DNA of 64,000 bases from AC-49 sp963817035 (GCA_963817035.1 CAWFMM010000004.1:1178001-1242000), one strand, 5' to 3'; shown: positions 46,164 to 54,614, counted from the stretch's first letter. Made by a program: numbers and translations. Notes: a model not told the origin generated them from the letters alone.

Positions 46164-47816
46164 GTGGGGGATCCGAGCCTCGTCCGCTTTCGCGCCGTCG
46201 TCCAGGGTGCATCGGACCATCTGGAGTCGCGGCGCGACGAGATCAACGATCTCAACGTCTTCCCGGTCGCTGACGGTGACACCGGCGACAACATGGCGCT
46301 CACGCTGCGCGCGGTGCTCGACGAGCTCGATCGCCTCGCCGCGGCTCAGGGTGAGCGCACGCTCGACGAGATCGGCCGCGACGAGATCGTCGAGTCGGTC
46401 GCGCGCGCCGCGCTGCTCGGGGCGCGCGGCAACTCGGGCGTCATCCTCAGCCAGCTGATCCGCGGCGCGGCCGAGGAGCTGATCTCGCGGCCCGGCGAGC
46501 TGATCGATCCGGTGCTGATCTCTGCGGCGATGGCGCGCGCCGCCCAACGCGCGTATGAGTCGGTGCGCCAGCCGGTCGAGGGAACGATGCTGACCGTGAT
46601 GCGCGAGATGGCCGCGCGCGCCGCGTCGGAGCTGGCGCACATGCCGCAGGTGCGCCTCGACGCCGACGGCGATCCGGGCGACCAGAACGCCTTGATCGCC
46701 GACGTGCTCGAGCAGGCGATCGTCGCCGGCGAGGAGTCGGTGCGCCGCGGACCCGAGCTCCTGCCGGTACTGGCCGAGGCGGGCGTCGTCGACGCGGGTG
46801 GCTACGCGGTGACGATCGTCGTCGCGGGCGTCGTCGCCGCGCTGCGTGGGACGCCGCCGCCGGTGCTCGCCCACCACCGTGCGCCGGCCCGCGATCACCG
46901 GCCCGCGCACGACAGCCAGACCTTCCGTTACTGCGTCAACTTCGCGGTGACCGGCCACGAGCTCGATCCGCATCCGTTCGTCGTGGCACTGGAGGCGATC
47001 GGCGACAGCGTGCTCGTGGTCGGCGATCACGCCACCCTCAAGGTCCATGTGCACGCCGACGAGCCCGAGCAAGCGACCGCGCTGTTCGGTGACGCCGGCG
47101 CGGTGTCGCTGCTCGACGTCGCCGACATGCGCGCCCAGGTCGCCCGGCGCAGCCGGCGCGTGGCCGACGAGGACGGGGCGCGCCGTTGCGCCGTGCTCGC
47201 GGTCTGTTCGGGAGACGGCGTGCAAGAGCTGTTCGAGGGCCTCGGGGCGCACGCGCTCGACGGCGGTCCGACGCTCAACCCGTCGACCTATGAGCTGCTG
47301 GCCGGAATCCATGAGCTCGGCGCTCGCGAGGTCGTCGTCCTGCCCAACTCGCCCAACGTGATCATGGCCGCCGAGCGCGCCGCCGAATTGGCCGATCGCC
47401 CGGTCGTCGTCGTCGCGACGCGCTCCCAGCAGGCCGGGCTCGCCGCGGCGATCGCGATCGCCGGCGACCTCGACGCCGGCGCCGAGCAGATCGCCGCCGC
47501 GATGAGCGAGGCGCTCGAGCATGTGCGCACCGGCGGCGTCGCGCCCGCTGCGCGCAACGACCCACAGGGACGCTTTGCGACCGGCGACGCCGTCGGCTAC
47601 GTCGATGAGGAGCTCGTGGCGTGGGGCGACCCGACGCGGACCCTGCGCGACGTTTTGCGGCGCCTCACCGACGGCGCCGAGCTCGTGACGTGCATCGCCG
47701 GTCAGCAGCCGCCGATCGACGCCGACGGCGTCGGCGAACTCGTTCCCGACGGCGTCGAGCTCGAATTCAGCGAGGGTGGCCAGCCGAGTTGGTGGTGGCT
47801 GCTGTCCGCCGAGTGA
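46164..47816 (+). CDS. fakA: DAK2-domain fatty-acid kinase subunit (FakA/YloV type)
   Basis: Kinase subunit that phosphorylates fatty acids bound to FakB. The 550-residue protein starts with the DAK2 nucleotide domain: 'INDLNVFPVADGDTGDNMALTLRAV' (metal-binding Asp residues) and 'LLGARGNSGVILSQLIRGAAE'. It continues with the EDD-like C-terminal domain ('VHVHADEPEQATALFGDAG', 'EVVVLPNSPNVIMAAERAAELA'). The GTG at 46164 lies 19 bases after rpmB. The stop overlaps the recG GTG. No fakB is seen in the window. Confidence 0.9.
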   Translation: MGDPSLVRFRAVVQGASDHLESRRDEINDLNVFPVADGDTGDNMALTLRAVLDELDRLAAAQGERTLDEIGRDEIVESVARAALLGARGNSGVILSQLIRGAAEELISRPGELIDPVLISAAMARAAQRAYESVRQPVEGTMLTVMREMAARAASELAHMPQVRLDADGDPGDQNALIADVLEQAIVAGEESVRRGPELLPVLAEAGVVDAGGYAVTIVVAGVVAALRGTPPPVLAHHRAPARDHRPAHDSQTFRYCVNFAVTGHELDPHPFVVALEAIGDSVLVVGDHATLKVHVHADEPEQATALFGDAGAVSLLDVADMRAQVARRSRRVADEDGARRCAVLAVCSGDGVQELFEGLGAHALDGGPTLNPSTYELLAGIHELGAREVVVLPNSPNVIMAAERAAELADRPVVVVATRSQQAGLAAAIAIAGDLDAGAEQIAAAMSEALEHVRTGGVAPAARNDPQGRFATGDAVGYVDEELVAWGDPTRTLRDVLRRLTDGAELVTCIAGQQPPIDADGVGELVPDGVELEFSEGGQPSWWWLLSAE

Positions 47817-49933
47817 TCGACGATGGTCGCGTGCCTGAACGGGTTCTGACCGCCTTCGCCAGCTCCGAGGCGCTGACCGCGTCCCAGCTCGAGGACGCCC
47901 CGCAGCGCTACCCGCGCCCGAGCGTCCTCGACGAACCGCTCGCCGTCGCCCCGAAGACCGCCGCGGCGGCCGCCGAGGCGCTTGACCTGCACACCATCGG
48001 CAACCTGCTCGAGCACCTCCCGCGCGACACCGGCGTCGCGCGGACGATCGCCGAGCTGGCGCCCGACGAGACCGCGACGGTGATCGCCGAGGTCCGCTCG
48101 ATCACCAGCCGCCCGGTGCGCCGGCGCGGGATGAAGCCGCTCGTCGAGGCGGTCGTCGCCGATGCGACCGGCGTGATGAAGGTGACGTTCTTCAACCAGC
48201 CGTGGCTGCAGCGCGCCTACCCGCCGGGCACGCGGCTGATGCTCAACGGCAAGTACCAGGCACGCAACAGCTTCCGCGTCTCGCACCACGCGCGAACGGA
48301 GGAGCTCGCGTCGGCCGGCGGCGAGGTTGCGGAGTACCCGGCGACCAAGGGCATCACGTCGACCCAGATCCTCGCCCTCGTCGGTGCCCACGTGGCCGCG
48401 ATCGACGACGTGGTCGAGCCGCTGCCGGCCCGAATGAGAGTCGCTGAGCGGCTGCCCGACCGTCGCTCCGCGATCGCGGAGGCCCACTTCGGCGACACCG
48501 ACGCAGGACGCGTACGCCTGGCCTTCGACGAGCTGCTGCTCGAGCAGCTCGTCCAGCAGCGCCTCGGGGCCCAGCGACGCGACGCGACGCGGGCGACGCC
48601 GATCGACGCCGCTCCGATCGTCTCGGGACCCTGGCGTCGCGAGCAGCTGCCGTTCACGCCGACCGGCGATCAGGACGCGGCGATGGCCAAGATCGACGAG
48701 GACCTCGCGCAGTCGCACCCGATGCAGCGACTGCTGATGGGCGAGGTCGGGTCGGGCAAGACGGTCGTCGCGCTGCATGCGATTCTGAGGGCGGTCGACG
48801 CCGGTCGCCAGGCTGCGCTGATGGCGCCGACGGAGACGCTGGCCGAGCAGCACTTCGCCACCGTCCAGGCGCTCATGCCGGGCGCTCTCGTGCCGGTCGC
48901 GCTGCTCACCGGTGCGACGACCGCGTCGCGCCGGGCCGAGATCCTGACCCGGCTGGCCAGCGGCGAGCTGGCGTTCGTCGTCGGTACGCACGCCCTGATC
49001 GAGGATGACGTGCGCTTCGCTGATCTCGCCGTCGCCGTCGTCGACGAGCAGCACCGCTTCGGGGTGCTCCAGCGCGCCGCACTCGACGCCAAGGCCCGCG
49101 ATGGCGACGTGCCCCACGTCCTGCACATGACGGCGACGCCGATCCCGCGCACGCTGCAACTGACCGCGTTTCGCGCGCTCGACGTCACGACCCTGCGCGA
49201 GCTACCGCGCGGGCGCCAGCCCGTCGACACGCATCTCGTGTCCGGCGACCGCGAGCGAGCGCGGGCCTACGAGCGCATTCGCGAGGAGCTCGAAAAGGGG
49301 CGCCAGGCGTTTGTCGTCTGCCCGCTCGTCGAGGAGTCCGAGCTGCTGGCGGCGCGCGCGGCGACGGCGGAGTTCGAGCGCCTGCGGACCGGGGAGTTCG
49401 CCGACTTCGACGTCGTCCTGATGCACGGTCAGATGCCGTCGCGTGACAAGGCGGCGGCGATGGAGCGCTTCGCCTCGGGCGCCGCCGACGTGCTCGTCTC
49501 GACCACGGTGATCGAGGTCGGCATCGACATCCCGAATGCCACGGTGATGGTCGTCGAGGACGCCGAGCGCTTCGGGGTCTCGCAGCTGCATCAGCTGCGG
49601 GGGCGCATCGGCCGGGGCGAGCACCGCTCTCTGTGCCTGCTTCTCGGACCCTCGACCTCGGCGCGGCTGCGCGCCGTGGCCAAGCACCACGACGGCTTTC
49701 ACCTTGCGGAGTTCGACCTCAGTGAGCGCGGCCAGGGCGAGATCACCGGCACGCGCCAGTCCGGGCGCGCTGCGCACCACTTCGCGCGCCTGCCCGAGGA
49801 CGGCGAGCTGCTGGCCCGCGCGAGTGAGCTGGCCAAGGACCTGCTGGCGGCCGATCCCGCGCTGGAGGCGCCCGAGCTCGCGCTGCTCGCCGACCTGGTC
49901 GCCGCCGGGCTCGCCGTGCCCGTCGCGGCCTGA
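47813..49933 (+). CDS. recG: ATP-dependent DNA helicase RecG
   Basis: Branched-DNA translocase that remodels stalled forks. The 706-residue protein has an N-terminal wedge/OB region ('ETATVIAEVRSITSRPVRRRGMKPLVEAVVADATGVMKVTFFNQPWL'), Walker A 'LMGEVGSGKTVVALHAIL', the DEAD-equivalent 'AVVDEQHRFGVLQR', 'MTATPIPRTLQLTAF', 'LMHGQMPSRDKAAAMERFASG', 'VIEVGIDIPNATVMVVEDAERFGVSQLHQLRGRIGRG'. The GTG at 47813 overlaps the fakA stop (GTGA); GTG at 47831 is an alternative. Confidence 0.95.
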   Translation: MIDDGRVPERVLTAFASSEALTASQLEDAPQRYPRPSVLDEPLAVAPKTAAAAAEALDLHTIGNLLEHLPRDTGVARTIAELAPDETATVIAEVRSITSRPVRRRGMKPLVEAVVADATGVMKVTFFNQPWLQRAYPPGTRLMLNGKYQARNSFRVSHHARTEELASAGGEVAEYPATKGITSTQILALVGAHVAAIDDVVEPLPARMRVAERLPDRRSAIAEAHFGDTDAGRVRLAFDELLLEQLVQQRLGAQRRDATRATPIDAAPIVSGPWRREQLPFTPTGDQDAAMAKIDEDLAQSHPMQRLLMGEVGSGKTVVALHAILRAVDAGRQAALMAPTETLAEQHFATVQALMPGALVPVALLTGATTASRRAEILTRLASGELAFVVGTHALIEDDVRFADLAVAVVDEQHRFGVLQRAALDAKARDGDVPHVLHMTATPIPRTLQLTAFRALDVTTLRELPRGRQPVDTHLVSGDRERARAYERIREELEKGRQAFVVCPLVEESELLAARAATAEFERLRTGEFADFDVVLMHGQMPSRDKAAAMERFASGAADVLVSTTVIEVGIDIPNATVMVVEDAERFGVSQLHQLRGRIGRGEHRSLCLLLGPSTSARLRAVAKHHDGFHLAEFDLSERGQGEITGTRQSGRAAHHFARLPEDGELLARASELAKDLLAADPALEAPELALLADLVAAGLAVPVAA

Positions 49934-49936
49934 CGC

Positions 49937-50476
49937 ATGCGCGTGATCGCCGGCCACTACGGGGGACGGCAGCTCGTCGCGCCGGCGGGCACGGCGACCC
50001 GGCCGACGAGCGACAAGGTGCGTGAGGCGCTGTTCTCGATGCTCGGCCCGCTCGACGCGGCGCGCGTCCTCGACCTCTTTGCCGGGTCCGGTGCGCTGGG
50101 GATCGAGGCGCTGTCACGCGGGGCCGCGTTCGCGGCGTTCGTCGACTCCGACGCCCGCGCGGTGCGGGCGGTGCGCACCAATCTGGCCGCCCTGCACGTG
50201 CCCGAAGAGGCGTTCTCGGTGTCCGCCCAGCCGGCCCTCGGGGCGCTGAAGAAGGCGGGCGCGCGGGGCGACGCATACGATGTCGTCTTCCTTGACCCTC
50301 CCTACGCGGCCGGCGCGCGGCTCGCTTCGGCGCTCGACGATCAGTTGAGCGCGGTGCTGGCCCCGAGCGCTCGCGTGGTGAGCGAGAGCGATCGGCGAGC
50401 GCCGCTGGCGCTGGGCCTGGAGCTCGAGATCGAACGTCGCTACGGAGACACCCTGATTCGCATCCATCGCGCATGA
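49937..50476 (+). CDS. rsmD: 16S rRNA (guanine966-N2)-methyltransferase RsmD
   Basis: A 179-residue SAM-dependent RNA methyltransferase with 'RVIAGHYGGRQL', 'RPTSDKVREALFSML', motif I 'VLDLFAGSGALGIEALSRGA' and the catalytic 'VFLDPPY'. Length and motif order are those of the family. It starts 3 bases after recG and overlaps coaD by four bases. Confidence 0.95.
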   Translation: MRVIAGHYGGRQLVAPAGTATRPTSDKVREALFSMLGPLDAARVLDLFAGSGALGIEALSRGAAFAAFVDSDARAVRAVRTNLAALHVPEEAFSVSAQPALGALKKAGARGDAYDVVFLDPPYAAGARLASALDDQLSAVLAPSARVVSESDRRAPLALGLELEIERRYGDTLIRIHRA

Positions 50477-50976
50477 GCAACCGCATCTGCATCTGCCCCG
50501 GGTCCTATGACCCGATCACCAACGGCCACCTGGACGTCATCTCGCGCTGCTCGGTGCTGTTCGACGAGGTGATCGTGGCGGTCGTCAACGTCTCGACGCG
50601 CAAGTCGCAGCCGCTGTTCGGGATCGAGGAGCGTCTGGGCTTCATCACCGAGGCGACGCGCTCGATGGGCAACGTCCGCGCCGAGCCGTTCGACATCCTC
50701 GTCGTCGACTTTGCGCGCCAGGTCGGAGCCCAGACGATCGTCAAGGGACTGCGCGCGATATCCGACTTCGAGTACGAGTTCGAGATGAACCAGCTCAACC
50801 GGATGCAGGCCCCCGATGTGGACACGCTCTACCTGATGGCCGGACCGCAGTACAGTTTCCTCAGTTCGAGCGGCGTCAAGGAGCTGGCGACCTTCAATGG
50901 CTCCATCGACGGCCTTGTTCCACCCGGGGTTGCCGGGCGGTTGAAGGAAGAGCTCGCACGTCAACGAACTGAATAA
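50473..50976 (+). CDS. coaD: phosphopantetheine adenylyltransferase
   Basis: Penultimate step of coenzyme A synthesis. The 167-residue nucleotidyltransferase has 'ICPGSYDPITNGHLDVISRC' (T/HxGH motif), 'VKGLRAISDFEYEFEMNQLNR' and 'YSFLSSSGVKELATFNGSIDGLVPPGV'. The ATG overlaps rsmD. The pair rsmD-coaD is near universal in this phylum. Confidence 0.97.
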   Translation: MSNRICICPGSYDPITNGHLDVISRCSVLFDEVIVAVVNVSTRKSQPLFGIEERLGFITEATRSMGNVRAEPFDILVVDFARQVGAQTIVKGLRAISDFEYEFEMNQLNRMQAPDVDTLYLMAGPQYSFLSSSGVKELATFNGSIDGLVPPGVAGRLKEELARQRTE

Positions 50977-50983
50977 GGCTCAT

Positions 50984-51454
50984 ATGGACGTCCTCGTACT
51001 CATCGACAAGCTCGACGACCTGGTGCACAACGCCAAGCCGGTCCCGTTGACCGACCAGGTGCGCGTGGACAAAGAGGAGATCTACGACATCCTCGACCAG
51101 ATGCGCGCGACGATCCCGGAAGAGATCAAGCAGGCGCGCTGGATCGTCAAGGAGCGCCAGGAGATGCTCGCCGAGGCCAAGCGCGAGGCGGAGCGGATCA
51201 TCAGCGAGGCGCGCGAGAAGCAGGACCAGCTGGTCTCTGAGGAAGAGGTCACCAAGCAGTCCGAGCGCGCCGCCGAGGACATCATCGACGACGCCCGAGC
51301 CCGCGAGCGTGAGATCCGCCTCGGCGCCGAGGATTACGCCGACGAGATCCTCAACACGCTCGAGGTCAACCTCTCGAAGTTCATCGCCGCCGTCCAGCGC
51401 GGCCGCGAGCGGTTGCAGGGCAAGGACCAAGAGGAAGCCGAGATCGCTTCGTAG
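50984..51454 (+). CDS. SepIVA/DivIVA-like coiled-coil protein
   Basis: A 156-residue protein. The N-terminal part ('LIDKLDDLVHNAKPVPLTDQVRVDKEEIYDILDQMRATIPEEIKQARWIVKERQEMLAEAKREAERI') resembles the start of the mycobacterial division factor SepIVA, whose gene is likewise near coaD. The middle is a charged coiled coil, and 'GAEDYADEILNTLEVNLSKFIAAVQRGRERL' matches the C-terminal end. The coiled coil is much shorter than in mycobacteria. It probably acts in polar or septal envelope growth. The ATG is preceded by AAGG. No membrane segment. Confidence 0.7.
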   Translation: MDVLVLIDKLDDLVHNAKPVPLTDQVRVDKEEIYDILDQMRATIPEEIKQARWIVKERQEMLAEAKREAERIISEAREKQDQLVSEEEVTKQSERAAEDIIDDARAREREIRLGAEDYADEILNTLEVNLSKFIAAVQRGRERLQGKDQEEAEIAS

Positions 51455-51470
51455 CTGTTCTGCTCTTTGG

Positions 51471-51553
51471 GGCGTCGTGGTACGCCGGCCGCCGGACGCA
51501 GGGTCCGCCGCTGGCACAAGGCCGAATCGCGGCGAGACCCTCATCCGGCGGCC
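51471..51553 (-). repeat. hairpin repeat element, copy A
   Basis: In minus-strand orientation this is a long imperfect hairpin: outer arms GGCCGCCGGA/TCCGGCGGCC (51544-51553 with 51487-51496), inner GGGTC/GACCC pairs, and a loop TTCGGCCTTGTGCCAG (51511-51526), followed by a small hairpin GGCGTACCACGACGCC (51471-51486). Copy B at 53147-53234 has the same loop and small hairpin on the opposite strand but different, compensating stem bases. It begins 16 bases after the stop of the SepIVA-like gene. Confidence 0.8.
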
Positions 51554-51716
51554 AGCTACCGCGAGCGTTCGCGCACCCTGGGGTCAGACCACTCGAACTG
51601 GAGCTCCGTTTGTTCGGGTCGGCGCTGGCGTGTAGGCGACGGCACAACGACTGACACGCTGCTCCGCTTGTGCGTTGCGCGACGAGCGAGAGCTGCGTCT
51701 TCCTGTTTCGCAGTGT

Positions 51717-52397
51717 CTATGGCAGCATCATTTGTGGTGCGGGCTTGTCGTCTGGGCCGTATATCGTCACGGACTGCCCGCTCTTGAGGTCGAGGCTGAC
51801 GACGCCCTGCGCATTTGGCGGCAGGGGGGTTACGGTGCCGTCGGCGTCGGTCAGTGTCGGGGTAGGGACGCCTTGGGGCACGGCGGCGACGTAGGAGAGG
51901 CCGACCGCCAGTTGGATTCCATGGCGCAGGAAGTCCGAGCGATGAGTGCATGTCACGCCGCGTTCGAGGTCCGGCTGCGGCGACGCGGGGTCGGGAGCGC
52001 TCAGGCAGACGCCGTTGTCACCGGTTACGAGATAGGCCGTGCCGCTGGTGACGGGGAACGGTCGAGCCTCGTTGAAGTGGACCTGCCCGTGGAACAGCAT
52101 CAGCGCGGTAATGCCGTGGTTGAGGTGGTCGATGATCGTCTGTGCCTCGCGGTTGTCGACGGGGTGGGAGCGCAGCACGAGCGGCGCCCCGAACGCGGGT
52201 GGCGCCTTGGTGTCATGCGCCAGCAGCACTACCGCAATGGCCACTGCTACACCGACCCCAAGCGCGACGACCGCTAGGCGTCGTCGACTCGACCGTCGCG
52301 GGCCGACGCTGGCACCTGCCAGTTGCAGGCGGACACGAGCGCGCAGCCGAACTTCGAGCGCGTCGAGATAGTCGGACATGATCGCTTCGTCGCTCAT
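51717..52397 (-). CDS. single-pass membrane protein paired with ECF sigma factor, possible anti-sigma/sensor
   Basis: A 226-residue protein whose ATG overlaps the sigma-factor stop by four bases. An N-terminal cytoplasmic part of ~40 residues ('MSDYLDALEVRLRARVRLQLA') is rich in Arg, then comes one membrane helix ('LAVVALGVGVAVAIAVVLLA', about residues 41-60) and a ~165-residue outer domain with two Cys and a Pro-rich stretch. Position and topology suit an anti-sigma factor, but there is no HxxxCxxC zinc motif, and the cytoplasmic part is short. No family was recognised for the outer domain. Confidence 0.65.
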   Translation of the reverse strand: MSDEAIMSDYLDALEVRLRARVRLQLAGASVGPRRSSRRRLAVVALGVGVAVAIAVVLLAHDTKAPPAFGAPLVLRSHPVDNREAQTIIDHLNHGITALMLFHGQVHFNEARPFPVTSGTAYLVTGDNGVCLSAPDPASPQPDLERGVTCTHRSDFLRHGIQLAVGLSYVAAVPQGVPTPTLTDADGTVTPLPPNAQGVVSLDLKSGQSVTIYGPDDKPAPQMMLP

Positions 52398-52951
52398 CTG
52401 TTCCTTTCGAGATGGAGTCGGATCGCGGCCAGCCCACGGCTGACGCGCTTGCGCGTCGCCTGCTCGGTTAACCCGAGCGCCTCGGCGATCTCTCGGTACT
52501 GGCGGTCGTCGACGATCCGCGCGCGAATCGCGAGCTGCTGATCGCCCGGCAGGTCCCCGAGGGCGGCGATCGCGGGCGACTCACTTCGCGCAGCGACAAG
52601 CTCATAGCTGTCGCGATCGGGTGCGGTCAGCGTGATCGCGACATCGATGAGAGAGCGCTGCCGCCGGTACTCGCGGGCCCGTCGGCGGTGCACGTCGGCC
52701 AGCTTGCGAGCCGCGATCCCGAGCACCCATAGCCGCGCGGACGGATCGGGCCCGCGGAACCCGTAGCGGCCGACGAGCACCGCCACGAACGTATCGCCGA
52801 CGATGTCGGCGGCGGTCTCGATGTCGACGCCACGCGACGCGACGAAACGCAGGATCGCCGCCGCGTGGCGGCGATAGACGATCGAGAACGACTCCTCAGG
52901 GTCGTCGCGGTCGTGCAGCAGCTGGGTATCGGACCACTCTTTCACTGGCAT
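52394..52951 (-). CDS. ECF-type RNA polymerase sigma factor
   Basis: The 185-residue protein has sigma region 2 ('DDPEESFSIVYRRHAAAILRFVASRGVDIETAADIVGDTFVAVL') with 'ARLWVLGIAARKLADVHRRRAREYRRQ', and region 4 ('AIAALGDLPGDQQLAIRARIVDDRQYREIAEALGLTEQATRKRVSRGLAAIRLHL'), which carries the helix-turn-helix. The ATG at 52951 is the first sensible start; the frame is open to 53023. It is co-transcribed with the membrane protein downstream. No promoter of its own could be recognised. Confidence 0.85.
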   Translation of the reverse strand: MPVKEWSDTQLLHDRDDPEESFSIVYRRHAAAILRFVASRGVDIETAADIVGDTFVAVLVGRYGFRGPDPSARLWVLGIAARKLADVHRRRAREYRRQRSLIDVAITLTAPDRDSYELVAARSESPAIAALGDLPGDQQLAIRARIVDDRQYREIAEALGLTEQATRKRVSRGLAAIRLHLERNR

Positions 52952-53040
52952 CACGAGGTAGTCGCTCGACGGGCGTCGATTGTGACCACCGTCCCCCGGG
53001 GACGCCTCGCGCCGCCGCTCCACACCCGCACCGATCGCTT

Positions 53041-53053
53041 GGTGTCAGACACC
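53041..53053. repeat. palindrome GGTGTCAGACACC
   Basis: A perfect palindrome apart from its central base, flanked by TTG and CCAA. It has the same TCAGAC centre as the ends of the 73-bp repeats, with the arm bases changed in a compensating way. It may be a diverged arm of that family or an independent site upstream of the sigma gene. Confidence 0.4.
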
Positions 53054-53103
53054 CCAACACTGCCGATACGCGCGAATCGGAGGATCGGCGGTGGGGGTGG
53101 CTC

Positions 53104-53124
53104 TCTGAGTCGTCCCGACTCAGA
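53104..53124. other. strong 9-bp hairpin upstream of the sigma gene
   Basis: TCTGAGTCG (53104-53112) and CGACTCAGA (53116-53124) pair perfectly across a TCC loop. It lies in the 304-base gap between the sigma gene and rmuC, which also holds the palindrome at 53041 and repeat copy B. There is no T-tract, so it is more likely a protein site or part of the repeat than a terminator. Confidence 0.5.
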
Positions 53125-53146
53125 TAGCCCGACCACGCCGAGAGCA

Positions 53147-53234
53147 GCCGTCCGCACGATGAGGGTCGCAGCGCGATTTCGGCCTTGTGCCAGCGCGCGA
53201 TCCTGCGTCGTGCGGACGGCGTACCACTGACGCC
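53147..53234 (+). repeat. hairpin repeat element, copy B
   Basis: Outer arms GCCGTCCGCACGA (53147-53159) and TCGTGCGGACGGC (53208-53220) pair perfectly over 13 bp; inner AGGGTCGC and GCGATCCT pair with one mismatch; the loop TTCGGCCTTGTGCCAG (53178-53193) is identical to copy A; the trailing hairpin GGCGTACCACTGACGCC (53218-53234) differs by one inserted base. It lies in the opposite orientation to copy A and 21 bases from the rmuC stop. Confidence 0.8.
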
Positions 53235-53255
53235 TGAAGGCGAGGCTGGCTGGCG

Positions 53256-54545
53256 CTACGCGGGTTCGTCGGGTACTGCGTGCACCCGAATCGGCCCGTG
53301 GCCGGCGAGCTCGGCGAGCTCGTCGTCGACTGAGACCACGAGCTCCGGAGCGGTGACCAGGCGCGGGGCCGCGTCGATCGGCTCGGGGATCCCGAGGTCG
53401 CGGCCGGACTTGGCGCCCGACTCCTCGATCCGTCGCAGCGATGGCAGGACCCGTGCCTCCATCGAGCCAACGGCCTCATTGAACGCGTTGGTCGCGCTGC
53501 CGAGCTGGCGCCCGACCTTCTGAAACGCGCTGAGGAAGACGCCCATGCGCTGGTGGAGCTCCTGGCCGGCCGCGGCGATGTCGCGCGCCGAGGCGGCGAT
53601 GTGCTCCTGGCGCCAGCCGTAGTAGACGGCGCGCAGCAGGGCGATCAGCGAGGTTGGCGTGGCGACGAGCACGTGCTGGTCGGCGCCGTACTCGAGCAGC
53701 GACGCGTCCTCCTGCAGCGCGGCGTCGTAGATGCCTTCGGACGGGATGAACATGACGACCATCTCGGGCGTCTCGAACTCGCGGGCGTAGTTCTTAGACG
53801 CCAGCTTGGTCATGTGGTCGCGGACCTGACGCGCGTGGCGCGTGAGGTGTAGCGCGCGCTGCTCGTCGTCGGTCGCCTCGATCGCGCTGAGGTAGGCGTC
53901 GAGCGGGACCTTGGAGTCGACGACGACGACCTTGTTGCCCGGCAGCTTGACGATCATGTCGGGTCGCAGCCGGCCGTCGGCGCCGTCGATCGTGTGCTGC
54001 TCGACGAAGTCGCAGTGATCGATCATGCCGGCCATCTCGGCGACGCGGCGCAGCTGGATCTCGCCCCACGAGCCGCGTGTCTGCGGCCGGCGCAGCGCCG
54101 ACACCAGGTTGCCGGTCTCCGACTTCAGCCCGGTCACGCCTTCGCTCAGCCCGCGCATCATCTCGGCGATCTGGCCGTGCGACTGGACGCGATCCCGCTC
54201 GAGCTTCTGGATCTCCTGCTCGACCTTGCGCGTCGACTGGGCGACCGGATCGACGAGCCGCTTGATCTCGGCTGTGTGCTTGGCCATCTCGCCGGTCACG
54301 CGCTCGCCGTCGGCGCGGCGCTGCTCACCGGCCAGCGCGACGAGCTGATCGGAGGCCTGCTTGATCGCATCGCCGGAGATCGCGCGCAGTTCGGCGCTCC
54401 ACTCGTCGCGCGTGCCGCGGACCGCCTCGACCTCACGGCGCGCGAGCTGGAGCTCGACCTGCGTGTCGGCGGCCCGGCGAGCGGCCCACGCGCCGACGGC
54501 GGCGGCGCCGAGCAGAAGTCCGATGATGAATGCGAAGACGACCAT
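53256..54545 (-). CDS. rmuC: RmuC-family DNA recombination protein
   Basis: The 429-residue protein has an N-terminal membrane anchor ('VVFAFIIGLLLGAAAVGAWAA'), a long coiled coil to about residue 130, and the RmuC nuclease-like domain: 'RPQTRGSWGEIQLRRVAEMAGMIDHCDFVEQ', 'RLRPDMIVKLPGNKVVVVDSKVPLDAYLSAI' (PD-(D/E)xK-like Asp and D-S-K) and 'EMVVMFIPSEGIYDAALQED'. The family limits inversion/recombination at repeats in E. coli; the mechanism is unclear. The ATG at 54545 begins directly before the helix. It is divergent from the acyl-CoA synthetase gene. Confidence 0.9.
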   Translation of the reverse strand: MVVFAFIIGLLLGAAAVGAWAARRAADTQVELQLARREVEAVRGTRDEWSAELRAISGDAIKQASDQLVALAGEQRRADGERVTGEMAKHTAEIKRLVDPVAQSTRKVEQEIQKLERDRVQSHGQIAEMMRGLSEGVTGLKSETGNLVSALRRPQTRGSWGEIQLRRVAEMAGMIDHCDFVEQHTIDGADGRLRPDMIVKLPGNKVVVVDSKVPLDAYLSAIEATDDEQRALHLTRHARQVRDHMTKLASKNYAREFETPEMVVMFIPSEGIYDAALQEDASLLEYGADQHVLVATPTSLIALLRAVYYGWRQEHIAASARDIAAAGQELHQRMGVFLSAFQKVGRQLGSATNAFNEAVGSMEARVLPSLRRIEESGAKSGRDLGIPEPIDAAPRLVTAPELVVSVDDELAELAGHGPIRVHAVPDEPA

Positions 54546-54614
54546 GAGCGAGGGCCGATGAGCGTTGCAGGGCGATCGGACAGCGTGAGTGCGCTGTCTC
54601 ATCGCAGCGATCTC

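Noticed and set aside
53104..53124. Terminator for rmuC
   Set aside because: The hairpin is strong but lies 130 bases past the rmuC stop, beyond repeat copy B, with no T-tract.
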